A DNA stretch of 34,056 nt, taken from NCBI GenBank assembly GCA_021771755.1, contig JAETOL010000028.1, positions 1 through 34,056 of the forward strand, written 5' to 3'. Position 1 is the first letter of the stretch. Each line of letters opens with the position of its first letter. The stretch is from Lachnospiraceae bacterium. GTDB taxonomy: Bacteria > Bacillota > Clostridia > Lachnospirales > Lachnospiraceae. The translations under genes and the position numbers were made by a program. This document shows positions 15,989 to 23,593 of this stretch, piece by piece. A model generated the notes under the pieces. It saw only the letters and a program-made list of their open reading frames with translations. It made no database searches and was not told where the DNA came from.

Positions 15989-16752
15989 ACTGCATCACCT
16001 CTGCAAAGTAAAGGATAATCCAGTTGGAGAATTTCATTGGGCAGCAGGATATGATCAATGGAATGACCACAGCTCATTTTTCCTTCCAGGCATTTTCCTT
16101 TCTGACAAAATGGACCTGTCTGTTCTGGAGTAAAAAGAGCTGGACTCAATTCATACAGATCCTGCCAGATCATGAGCATCACAATTCTCATTTCATCAGT
16201 ATTTCTGCGGCAACAACGCTGACCGATCATATGCTTCCACTGATATGGGGTTGCGCTGATAATCAGTACATTTCTTAATCCTTGCGGTGTTGCATAACCG
16301 GCAGCATCATGGCTAATCCCGGCTTTGTACAGGCGGTCATAACAGTCCATGTCTTCCTGACAGCTTTCAAGATAAAGTGTCTGTATCTTCGGAGATGCAG
16401 AAATAATCTCGTAAGGAATCGCGAAATCAGCTTCTCCGGAATAGTTGCTGTACTGTAATGATGCGCTCATGAACTTTACTTCGTTCTGGTGCCGGGTGAT
16501 TTGGGAAAGGAATCTTCTGCTGGCACCTACGACAGCCAGGGTAATTACTGTAAATTTCTGAATGGCAGGGTGCGGAAGTTCTCCCAGGTTGGTCAATGTC
16601 TCATTCGTAAAGGATTGGTTATACAGATCCACCAGGTCATTCATGGAATGGATGATATGCCCTCTCTGGGTCAGCCTTGCGGCAAAAACCATATTCTTTT
16701 CTGCTTCTTTTACTGCAAAGCAGTTCAGGATTTTTGTTTCAATTCTATTCAT
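15985..16752 (-). CDS. thyX: Divergent FAD-dependent thymidylate synthase
   Basis: 255 residues from ATG 16752, seven bases after GAGGAGG; an upstream GTG-type start at 16779 lies before that site. The region FLSQITRHQNEVKFMSASLQYSNYS occupies the place of the ThyX signature (RHRX7S), and YQWKHMIGQRCCRRNTDEMR matches the C-terminal substrate/FAD region. ThyX makes dTMP from dUMP using methylenetetrahydrofolate, NADPH and FAD. Here the signature reads RHQ, with the serine spacing shifted, so activity is likely but not assured. The C-terminus adds a Cys-rich segment (GPFCQKGKCLEGKMSCGH). Overlaps at both ends place it firmly in the mob operon with dut. Confidence 0.8.
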   Translation of the reverse strand: MNRIETKILNCFAVKEAEKNMVFAARLTQRGHIIHSMNDLVDLYNQSFTNETLTNLGELPHPAIQKFTVITLAVVGASRRFLSQITRHQNEVKFMSASLQYSNYSGEADFAIPYEIISASPKIQTLYLESCQEDMDCYDRLYKAGISHDAAGYATPQGLRNVLIISATPYQWKHMIGQRCCRRNTDEMRIVMLMIWQDLYELSPALFTPEQTGPFCQKGKCLEGKMSCGHSIDHILLPNEILQLDYPLLCRGDAV

Positions 16753-17065
16753 GGAAGCCCTCCTCTCTGACCAATGCATTGAGCAGGAACAGATAATTCA
16801 AAGTATCTGTAATTTTCTCATTCCAAATGCTCTGATCATAAGATGCCTGTTCTGAAAAGCACATATCATAAATTGAGATGATATGTTTTGCCATCATTCC
16901 GGCAAGAGCCCTTTCGGGTGTACATTCCTGCAGAGCTGCAGCTGTTTTAAATGCACTGAGCCTGTCCGGGTTGTTCCCAGTATATTCTTTTGCTTTCCCG
17001 CGCAGGGTTTCTTCACAGCGGTTTACTTGCTGTATGAATAGCAAATTAAAGTCTGATTGTGTCAT
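16745..17065 (-). CDS. Small conserved protein, possibly MazG/NMAD1-like
   Basis: 106 residues, start overlapping the relaxase stop (ATGA) and stop overlapping the thyX start. All-helical pattern: LRGKAKEYTGNNPDRLSAFKTAAALQ, then ALAGMMAKHIISIYDMC and WNEKITDTLNYLFLLNALVREE. The order of a K/E-rich helix, a KH..S.YD helix and an ExxxDxxNY-like helix resembles phage nucleotide-modification-associated (NMAD1/DUF1599) or MazG-like proteins. Its location with thyX and dut supports a role in nucleotide supply or clean-up. This is a resemblance only; I would not assign an activity. Confidence 0.65.
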   Translation of the reverse strand: MTQSDFNLLFIQQVNRCEETLRGKAKEYTGNNPDRLSAFKTAAALQECTPERALAGMMAKHIISIYDMCFSEQASYDQSIWNEKITDTLNYLFLLNALVREEGFHE

Positions 17066-18738
17066 ATTGTTTTGTCCTCCTTCTTTTTGTGTTGTGAATT
17101 TGTTTTTAGGTTTTCTGTCTGTGCCGGTTGTTCGTAATGTGTATGAATGGATGGTTCCTTCCTTTCGAGAATGGCATCTACATTGGCATTGGCGATTTCC
17201 AGTTCTTTGTGATAATCCTTAAATTGTTTTACAACTGATTTCTGAGTAGCAATGGATTTCTGTAGTTCCGATTTTTGAGATTTCAGGACTTTCATCGAAA
17301 GCATCTTTCCATCCGGATAGAACGCTTTTAACCAGTCACGGGCTTCCTCGTAGGATTTGATTTCCGATAAATGATCCTGTCGGAATTTCTTTTTATTTTT
17401 CGATTTCAGAAATTCAGCATATATCGGTTTTGAAGCAAAATATTGTCCGGTGTAGTGGATCTGTGCGTTTACATCTTTCATTTTGGAAAATAGATCGGAA
17501 AGATGTTCCTGCGCTTCTTCCATCTTCAACCGAATGTCAATTTCCTGTGTCCTCAGATCTTCTCTGGTGTCATAGCCGTGATCCTGAATATAGATCAAGG
17601 TATCTGCCATTTGCTGCAGATTGCTGATCTTCACTTTTCGGGCATAAGCCTGATTCTGCATTGCCTTTACATTTGTCTGAAGATCCGTCACAAGACGAAG
17701 CTCAGATTTTACATAAAAGATCATGAATGAATCTGTATGATAATCGAGATTTGCAGCATTTTCTGTATTGTGAGAACTTTCATGCGGTTGACTTTTGTTG
17801 ATGAAATGGTTCTGGAATTGCTGTTCCAGATATTCTTTTCCATAGTTGCCTCCCAGAGATTCTGACGAGATCCGTCTATCCCTGTCCGGATGAAGATACC
17901 GGTAACTTCCCCTTTTCTCAATGACAGAAATATTGTATCTGTCCAGAAGCAGAGATTGGAATTCATCGAAACTTCCGGATAACTGCGAGCAGTCATCAAT
18001 GGCATCTCTCAAAAACTGTTTTTGTGTCTGAAATACAGTCGAAGCCGGTTTAAGTCCGGCAGCACGGATTTTCGCATTCACCTTATCCAGTTCATCCTGT
18101 CCATGGGTTTTCGTCCAGTATTCTCCTCTGGTCATTTTTGCCGGTGCAGGGGAAAGAAGATCTACCTGATGCAGTCCTTCCCGGTTGCACATATCCATGA
18201 CTTCCTGTTTCAGATAATCCAGTAATTTGTTTGTGGAGCGGTGTTTATATCCGGCTTCCTGTTCATGGGGCTTGTCCATGTAGTCCTGTCGTTCAACCGC
18301 ATATTTGCGGACACTATTAATGACGATATGGGTATGAATGTTACCGGAGCCATTGTGTCCATCTGTATGAGTGACTACCAGTGCTTGATAGCCGGGAAAG
18401 TTTTGTCTGGCATATTCCAGACAAAGAGCCTGGGCCTTTTCTCCGGTAAGTCCACATTCTGTTGCATCTGCTGGATCGAAACTGATGATGTAGTGGTGGC
18501 TTTTCAGTTCTTCCTTTCTTCTGTTTTTCTTGAAATGAGCATTTGTTTCCATACACTCAATATCAAAAGTTTCGGGATCACAATTTAAGCCATCCATATA
18601 AAATTCTTCCCGAAGAAGCTTTCTGCCATATTCATCCAAGATTGCTTTATTGGATTTTTCATCATGCTGATACATAAGGTATTCCAATGCATCAGAATAA
18701 TTTGAATTATGGCTTTTGATGTGTTTGATTATGGCCAT
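17062..18738 (-). CDS. MOBP-type relaxase
   Basis: 558 residues from ATG 18738, seven bases after GGCAGGTG; a GTG at 18747 is in frame but sits on the site. The N-terminal relaxase domain (1-230) has the His triad: H124 in VVTHTDGHN and H135-T-H137 in GNIHTHIVIN. The candidate nucleophile Tyr lies near the start (Y15 or Y21 in NSNYSDALEYL). The C-terminal half is coiled coil and basic (KSKNKKKFRQDH, KSQKSELQKSIATQK). It nicks oriT, binds the 5' end and leads the strand into the channel. It overlaps mobC by 32 bases, and the likely oriT lies just upstream of mobC. It converges with no other transfer gene. Confidence 0.93.
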   Translation of the reverse strand: MAIIKHIKSHNSNYSDALEYLMYQHDEKSNKAILDEYGRKLLREEFYMDGLNCDPETFDIECMETNAHFKKNRRKEELKSHHYIISFDPADATECGLTGEKAQALCLEYARQNFPGYQALVVTHTDGHNGSGNIHTHIVINSVRKYAVERQDYMDKPHEQEAGYKHRSTNKLLDYLKQEVMDMCNREGLHQVDLLSPAPAKMTRGEYWTKTHGQDELDKVNAKIRAAGLKPASTVFQTQKQFLRDAIDDCSQLSGSFDEFQSLLLDRYNISVIEKRGSYRYLHPDRDRRISSESLGGNYGKEYLEQQFQNHFINKSQPHESSHNTENAANLDYHTDSFMIFYVKSELRLVTDLQTNVKAMQNQAYARKVKISNLQQMADTLIYIQDHGYDTREDLRTQEIDIRLKMEEAQEHLSDLFSKMKDVNAQIHYTGQYFASKPIYAEFLKSKNKKKFRQDHLSEIKSYEEARDWLKAFYPDGKMLSMKVLKSQKSELQKSIATQKSVVKQFKDYHKELEIANANVDAILERKEPSIHTHYEQPAQTENLKTNSQHKKKEDKTI

Positions 18739-19102
18739 CAAAATCACCTGCCAATCTAATAACTTTTTTTCTTAACTGCTGTAATTCAGAAATACATTGA
18801 CGGATATCATCTTCCATTGCCATCGAACGTTCCCCACCAGAGTTGAAAAATTTTGCAATCTGATTCAGATTTGATCCAATCTTTCCAAATTCACCTGCCA
18901 GTTTTTTGATTTCATCTGAATCTGCAACAACTTCATATTTTGTTACTACCCTTTTTCCGAGAATCAATCTTCGTAGAAATTCAGAACGGGATAAGTCTGC
19001 TCTGTTTACAGATTCATTTAGAAATGCAAATTCTGTGTCTGTTAATCTCAGACAAATGATATGGTTACGATGCATTTCCTGAGGTTTTTCTTTTGGTGCC
19101 AT
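18707..19102 (-). CDS. mobC: MobC-family relaxosome accessory protein
   Basis: 131 residues from ATG 19102, five bases after AAAGGAG; a start at 19135 would add 11 residues without a good site. The N-terminus has a ribbon-helix-helix pattern (HIICLRLTDTEFAFLNESVNRADLSRSEFLRRLILG), and the C-terminus the MobC signature EIKKLAGEFGKIGSNLNQIAKFFNSGG followed by a helical segment. MobC proteins bind near the nic site, help the relaxase melt DNA and often repress the mob promoter. Being first in the operon and next to the inverted-repeat region supports this. Confidence 0.93.
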   Translation of the reverse strand: MAPKEKPQEMHRNHIICLRLTDTEFAFLNESVNRADLSRSEFLRRLILGKRVVTKYEVVADSDEIKKLAGEFGKIGSNLNQIAKFFNSGGERSMAMEDDIRQCISELQQLRKKVIRLAGDFDGHNQTHQKP

Positions 19103-19472
19103 GCTTCTCCTTTCTGCAGTTTTTACTGCATCCACGTAGTGGTACCACTGAAAAATCGGCTGTCCCTTCCGATTGTAATCAGTGCTGCGCCCACATTTAT
19201 GTGGAAGCCAATAGACATCAAAGATGTCCTTTATCGAGGGTATGGGGAAACGAAATCCCCATCAAGATTGCAACCCGGTGAAAATACAATAGAGCAAAAA
19301 TTGCGATAGTGTATTACCGGGTGGATCTTGCTCTTAGAAAAAGAACCTCTCACTTATATGGGAGAAGAGAGCCATTTATACAACATGGAAATGAAAAAAC
19401 CTCGCTATGGTAGAAATATGATTTTGTTGATATAATCAGAAAGTGAAATGATTTGATACGGAGGAATGATAG
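19103..19472. other. Non-coding region with inverted repeats: likely oriT and divergent promoters
   Basis: No gene fits these 370 bases between divergent mobC and def. They hold a chain of palindromes: TGCAGT/ACTGCA (19115-19130), AGTGGTACCACT (19138-19149), CCACAT/ATGTGG (19191-19204), GACATC/GATGTC (19214-19228), ATGGGGA/TCCCCAT (19242-19262) and the large repeat at 19273-19322. Relaxase operons of this type have oriT directly upstream, so this is the best oriT candidate. A TATAAT box at 19431-19436 probably serves the def gene; its -35 box is weak. The nic position cannot be fixed from sequence. Confidence 0.7.
19273..19322. repeat. Nested inverted repeat in putative oriT
   Basis: ACCCGGT (19273-19279) pairs with ACCGGGT (19316-19322); AATACA (19283-19288) with TGTATT (19310-19315); GCAA (19294-19297) with TTGC (19301-19304). 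The outer arms are perfect except for a three-base bulge, and ATAG occurs on both sides of the inner hairpin. This is the most oriT-like structure in the window. Confidence 0.65.
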
Positions 19473-19883
19473 ATGGTAAAGCCAATAATGAAAGATGTGT
19501 TCTTTCTGGGACAAAAGTCAGAACCTGCTACAAAAGCGGATTTGCAGGTGGGAAGGGATTTACTGGACACCTTACAGGCAAATCGTGCCGGTTGTGTAGG
19601 CATGGCTGCAAATATGATCGGTGTGAAAAAGAGAGTAATCATTGTAAATATGGAATTCGTAAATGTTGTGATGTTTAATCCAGTCCTGTTGAGCAAGGAT
19701 ACCCCGTATGAAACAGAGGAAGGATGCCTGTCTCTTTCCGGTGTAAGAAAAACGACACGATATGAAAATATCGAAGTAGAATATTATGATATGAATTGGA
19801 AGAAACAGCGACAGAAACTCACTGGCTGGCTGGCACAGATCTGTCAGCATGAGCTGGATCATCTGGAAGGAATATTGATTTAA
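19473..19883 (+). CDS. def: Peptide deformylase-like protein, copy 1
   Basis: 136 residues, start eight bases after GGAGG. Motif 2 EEGCLSL (Cys85) and motif 3 QHELDHLEG (His126, Glu127, His130) are intact, which gives the full metal-binding set of a peptide deformylase. Motif 1 reads CVGMAANMIG where the classic form is GxGLAAxQxG, so the glutamine that stabilises the transition state is replaced by Met. Deformylases remove the formyl group from new proteins, but this variant clade may be less active or act on other substrates. It is followed closely by the 90-residue gene, an arrangement repeated at 33.2 kb. The protein is shorter than the usual 150-190 residues. Confidence 0.88.
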   Translation: MVKPIMKDVFFLGQKSEPATKADLQVGRDLLDTLQANRAGCVGMAANMIGVKKRVIIVNMEFVNVVMFNPVLLSKDTPYETEEGCLSLSGVRKTTRYENIEVEYYDMNWKKQRQKLTGWLAQICQHELDHLEGILI

Positions 19884-19913
19884 TGAATTTTGTAATTACT
19901 GGAGTGGCTGCTT

Positions 19914-20186
19914 ATGGCATCGGAACGAACTGATGAGTTATACAAGACTTTACTGGACAGAGGATATCCAAAAAAATTCTGTGCAGAAATTGCCTATAAA
20001 AATATGAATACAGATTATACTGCCACCCGGATGCTTGGTTATTTGTATCGGGTGAGTAATCCCAGAATCGAGGATCTGGTGGATGAGATGCTTGCAATCT
20101 TGAGTGACAGAGATGCAATTATTCAGAAAAAAGAAATGGAACATGCCCAGGCTGTGATTAATGAGATTTACAGAAATGGGTTGTAA
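19914..20186 (+). CDS. Conserved 90-residue protein, copy 1
   Basis: 90 residues, start nine bases after GGAG and 30 bases after def. Helical throughout: LYKTLLDRGYPKKFCAEIAYKNMNTDYTATRMLGYL, then RIEDLVDEMLAIL and a charged helix QKKEMEHAQAVINEIYRNGL. The RGYP..FC.EIA.K.LNTDYTATRMLGYL phrase looks family-wide and is somewhat like a UBA-type three-helix unit, but I do not recognise a named family. The constant pairing with the deformylase-like gene in two copies here suggests a joint function. The C-terminal half is identical in the two copies, so it is under constraint. Confidence 0.75.
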   Translation: MASERTDELYKTLLDRGYPKKFCAEIAYKNMNTDYTATRMLGYLYRVSNPRIEDLVDEMLAILSDRDAIIQKKEMEHAQAVINEIYRNGL

Positions 20187-20351
20187 AAAGACAAAAAGAA
20201 ATCCGAAATTTTATAAGAGAAAAATATATGACAGATGGATTGCAAATATGTATGAAGATTTATTGATGGATTAATTATGATTCCTCTGAGAGATGAATAA
20301 TGGCCAGCATAAAAGCATTTGGAAATCGGAAAGGTGGGAAAGAGAAAACTG

Positions 20352-21827
20352 ATGAGAAATAGCAAATTATCCGATCACACCTTTAAAAAGGGCAAGTTTA
20401 TAACTCCAATAAATTCTTTGCCGATGATGCAGGAATTTGAAGATGAAAAATCATGGACGTATGGTCGTATGCCTGAGTATCTTTGGATTGGGCTACTTTT
20501 GAAATACTACGGGCGAGAAGAAGGGTTGAGAAAGTCCTACAGCATTATTTCTGCACTGCACAAATTAGCTCCTGATCTCTATACTGCAAGATTGTCACAG
20601 ATATTAAAGCTTGACACAGATATTCAAAAGAGATTTTATGACCATATTGTTTGCATGGGGGCTAAGAAAGCACTTGCACCGTTAACTATTTATCTTACAG
20701 CAAGCCGAGCCCCGGTTTTTGCTGAATGCTTTTACTGTCCTGAACTGAGCATTGATGATAGATGTGAAGCAATAGTTCAGACTATGCGTGAAATAATGGA
20801 TCATCAGTCAAATGAAGCAACTGATATCAGATTTGTGGCGCTCTATTTCAATCTGCTTTCGGGAAAAGTTCATCTTTTGAAAGATCAAGTGGATCTGTTG
20901 GTAGCCTATCCGGCATCAAAGCATGCTGATGAGATAATGCGGATGGCTCGTCCAGCAGTGCGTTCTTTAGAAATGATGATTTTAACTTTTGAGAATGTTG
21001 ACTCAGAATACTTGAAAGGATTTTGGAGGTGTGTAAGTGAAATGACAGAATGTAGTATATTCGCTGTTGAATTTCCAGAGGAAAAACGAAACATCACAGA
21101 ATACATGGAAAAGCTGCATGAGGTGTTTGTTTATCTTTCAGAATTGTTTACTGCAGCAGATCCACTTGATGAAAAAATGAATGTTTTATTTGGAATAGCA
21201 ACATATTCCTATAAACGTTTAAAAGAAATATATGAACATCATTTGTTTAATTCCATATCTGGAAGAAGTTGTGTGCGTGTTTTGATAGAAGACTATATTA
21301 TGATGAAATATCTGGTAAAAAACGAAGCATTTCATGACAACATCTGGCGTGATTACCAGTTGTACGGAATGGGACTATACAAGTTGGTTTTAGCCAGACA
21401 CAGAGAAAGCGGCGATTCGGGGGAATCTCACTTCGATGAAAAATATATTGAAGCACTGGTTAATGAATTTAAGGGAGAAGAATTCATTGACATGGATACT
21501 AAATATTTCGACAAGCAAAACATAAGGCTCAAGGCTGAAAGCGTTGATGAGAAGAATCTTTTCGGCTTATATTATGATTATGATTCTTCTTTTGAACACG
21601 GATTGTGGGGAGCAATTCGAGAATCTTCCTTGTTAAAATGCAACAACCCAGCCCACAAATATCATTGCGTTCTGGATATTGAGGATGAGACAAGGCTCAA
21701 GACTGTCCTACCAGATTGTATTATGGTTATGAACAAAACTGTGTCTTTTTTGAACGAACTGTACGGTGTTCCGGAGCAATTATTAAACGAGGTAATAAAC
21801 TTTGAAATCAAATCTATTGTTGAATAA
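20352..21827 (+). CDS. DUF5677-like protein, first gene of a two-gene cassette
   Basis: 491 residues from ATG 20352. The start is uncertain: GGTGGG lies 14 bases upstream, and in-frame GTG 20334 or TTG 20319 would add 6 or 11 residues. The N-terminal third (WTYGRMPEYLWIGLLLKYYGREEGL) and the long middle are helical. The C-terminal third has RSCVRVLIEDYIMMKYLVKN, YGMGLYKL and LYYDYDSSFEHGLWGAIRES, the pattern of DUF5677, a group of helical proteins seen in accessory regions. The invariant S...H in SSFEHG may be functional. The gene overlaps the next by 26 bases. Position in a cargo slot suggests defence or stress function, but this is inference. Confidence 0.68.
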   Translation: MRNSKLSDHTFKKGKFITPINSLPMMQEFEDEKSWTYGRMPEYLWIGLLLKYYGREEGLRKSYSIISALHKLAPDLYTARLSQILKLDTDIQKRFYDHIVCMGAKKALAPLTIYLTASRAPVFAECFYCPELSIDDRCEAIVQTMREIMDHQSNEATDIRFVALYFNLLSGKVHLLKDQVDLLVAYPASKHADEIMRMARPAVRSLEMMILTFENVDSEYLKGFWRCVSEMTECSIFAVEFPEEKRNITEYMEKLHEVFVYLSELFTAADPLDEKMNVLFGIATYSYKRLKEIYEHHLFNSISGRSCVRVLIEDYIMMKYLVKNEAFHDNIWRDYQLYGMGLYKLVLARHRESGDSGESHFDEKYIEALVNEFKGEEFIDMDTKYFDKQNIRLKAESVDEKNLFGLYYDYDSSFEHGLWGAIRESSLLKCNNPAHKYHCVLDIEDETRLKTVLPDCIMVMNKTVSFLNELYGVPEQLLNEVINFEIKSIVE

Positions 21828-22935
21828 GATCCATTTAATCCAAGCTGAGTATAAAGAATTACTTACAGCATTGGTGCCAAAACTAAAAAGCAGTCACGCT
21901 CCAGAAGTATTGGACGATATTAATTTGTTTTGGCTACGTCATATTGAAGAAGTACAGCTGTATCTAAGGGCTTGGTTTCCAGGAGAAAACAGTTATGTCT
22001 TCACAGCTGCTACATACATGGATTATGCTGATAAAGAACATCTGCCATTTTTACTAATGGGAGATAAACATGTTCTCGATGATCCGTTGAGCAAGTATGC
22101 GGAGATACGAAGCAAGATGCCAGAAGGCAAAGATGCTGAATTCCTGTATGAGCAAATAGGTGTAACGGCGGAAGATAACTTAAAACTATTAGAAAATGTT
22201 CATGAAGAAATTCTCATATTACCATTGAGACTTCTCAACCAATCAAATGCTCATAATTCTCTTTATAAAGTTGGAGAGCAGGCATTTGTCAGTCTATTTA
22301 ACGGTATAAATAGTTTTAGTGATTATTTTTCTAAGTGCGACAGTATCGACGATATTATACAATATGCTCGTGAAGATATCGGAAGACTGGTAATGTTTTC
22401 AGAAGATGACGATGCTTCTCTGCCTTTTAAGGAAAGGTTTAAGTCAGCATTGGCAGGAACGCAATATATGGTAGATGTAAATAAACCGGATTCGGATAAT
22501 TTCTTTATGCTTGTATTTGGATGCATACAACAAGCTATAGATGTTATCGTCTCATGTGTGGAATACGGTTGCATTCCGTATATTAGATACCCAGTTTCGC
22601 TTCATTATATATCCTTACTGTCGAAAAGTATGCTGGACATTGAACACATCATTACGCTTCGCTTCAAGATGAGTGTAGCATTTGTTGTTTACCAGCTTTG
22701 CGATAAGAACAGGCTTGCGACAGTTTGCTTTGAAGAGTTTTTGAAGAAAAAACAGGAGTATGATTTTAATGCAAAGCTGTTTCGTGTTTTGACCCAACAC
22801 GGCGTTAATGAAAAGAGTTTTTTAGGTCATACAATCACAAAGTTAGTTATTGATGAATTAGAAGAATTCTATAATATACTGTCTGGGGCAGAAGATAAGG
22901 ATAGTGACAAAGAAGAAAATCAGCCGAGCAACTAA
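21802..22935 (+). CDS. Unknown helical protein, second gene of the cassette
   Basis: 377 residues from a TTG start, nine bases after GAGG, within the end of the preceding gene. I recognise no domain. The protein is soluble and largely helical (KSNLLLNKIHLIQAEYKELL, RHIEEVQLYLRAWFPGE), with a SLFNGINSFSDYF stretch, an amphipathic but not convincingly membrane segment near 230-260 (FFMLVFGCIQQAIDVIVSCV), and an acidic tail. The overlap with the DUF5677-like gene means coupled translation, so the products probably form a complex. The pair is found alone between the def module and a terminator. Confidence 0.62.
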   Translation: MKSNLLLNKIHLIQAEYKELLTALVPKLKSSHAPEVLDDINLFWLRHIEEVQLYLRAWFPGENSYVFTAATYMDYADKEHLPFLLMGDKHVLDDPLSKYAEIRSKMPEGKDAEFLYEQIGVTAEDNLKLLENVHEEILILPLRLLNQSNAHNSLYKVGEQAFVSLFNGINSFSDYFSKCDSIDDIIQYAREDIGRLVMFSEDDDASLPFKERFKSALAGTQYMVDVNKPDSDNFFMLVFGCIQQAIDVIVSCVEYGCIPYIRYPVSLHYISLLSKSMLDIEHIITLRFKMSVAFVVYQLCDKNRLATVCFEEFLKKKQEYDFNAKLFRVLTQHGVNEKSFLGHTITKLVIDELEEFYNILSGAEDKDSDKEENQPSN

Positions 22936-23326
22936 CCGCTGCCTGGCTAAACGTAATGCATCTCTCATCCGAACACCGACCTGTAACGTTTATAAAAACC
23001 ATACTGTTTGTGGCTAAGGCAATTTGATGGTATGTATTTGATTTACATGCAGGTGTGAGGGTAATGATTGACCAAAACAGTATTCGTTCAAAATCGATTA
23101 ATTCGAGTTGGTTTCTTATCTTAATATCAGGGATTTTCAAAAATAGAATAATGAGTGCAGATCACCTTCGTATGATTCGATTCATACGGAGGTTTCTTTT
23201 TGCCCTTTTTTCTCAACTTTACTTTTTTTTACCGAAACATGTTGTATAAGACCCTCTGAAACTTTGGATATATAGAGGGACATTTATTTGCCGCCTCCAA
23301 AATAATGAAATGTGAGGTAATGACAT
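22936..23326. other. Non-coding stretch between cassette and excisionase
   Basis: About 390 bases without a convincing gene. It contains the terminator at 23164-23200, T-rich runs, and an imperfect CCCTCT/AGAGGG inverted repeat (about 23250-23280) upstream of the excisionase gene, which may be part of its promoter or a control site. The stretch 22940-23160 shows no feature I can name. Confidence 0.5.
23164..23200 (+). terminator. Rho-independent terminator
   Basis: ACCTTCGTATGA (from 23164) pairs with TCATACGGAGGT (to 23193), one G-U pair, loop of six, followed by TTCTTTTT. It ends the two-gene cassette transcript and insulates the recombination genes. Confidence 0.75.
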
Positions 23327-23512
23327 ATGTCAGAGAAAAGATGTTATACAGTAAAAGAGTTACAGGAAATCCTTGGAGTCAGCAGACCGACAATATACAA
23401 CCTTCTGAAGAAAAATGAGTTCCGGTGGATCCAGCTGGATGGCGGAAAGTACCGTATTTCCAAAAAGAGCTTTGATGACTGGCTGGATAAGCTGCCGGAA
23501 TCCTCCAACTAA
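23327..23512 (+). CDS. xis: Excisionase-type HTH protein
   Basis: 61 residues, start nine bases after GTGAGG. One MerR/HTH_17-type domain fills the protein: CYTVKELQEILGVSRPTIYNLLKKNEFRWIQLDGGKYRISKKSFDDWL. This is the layout of excisionase-family DNA-binding proteins, which bend DNA at the attachment site and push the integrase toward excision. It is the first of three genes leading to the integrase and lies on the same strand. A role as transcription regulator instead cannot be excluded. Confidence 0.85.
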   Translation: MSEKRCYTVKELQEILGVSRPTIYNLLKKNEFRWIQLDGGKYRISKKSFDDWLDKLPESSN

Positions 23513-23593
23513 TCCCCTATCCGGATGAAAAATCGACATCCTAAATTTTTTTGAAAAAGTGCGGTATGGTATGGGAAGAAGGAGGAAAGCTTC

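Larger units (their letters stand above)
19460..20186 (+). repeat. Diverged direct repeat, copy 1 (def plus 90-residue gene)
   Basis: From the ribosome binding site of def to the end of the 90-residue gene, this segment matches 33189-33914 at almost constant offset (13729, then 13728 after a one-base difference in the spacer). Deformylase copies differ at 8 of 136 residues and the 90-residue proteins at 5 of 90, with many silent changes. Upstream and downstream sequences do not match. Confidence 0.9.

Noticed and set aside
19103-19330. CRISPR array
   Set aside because: The repeats are unrelated palindromes of different sequence, with no regular direct repeat and spacer pattern.
23055-23249. 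A 64-codon frame in the gap before xis
   Set aside because: No ribosome binding site, biased hydrophobic/basic composition, and it runs through the terminator stem at 23164-23193.
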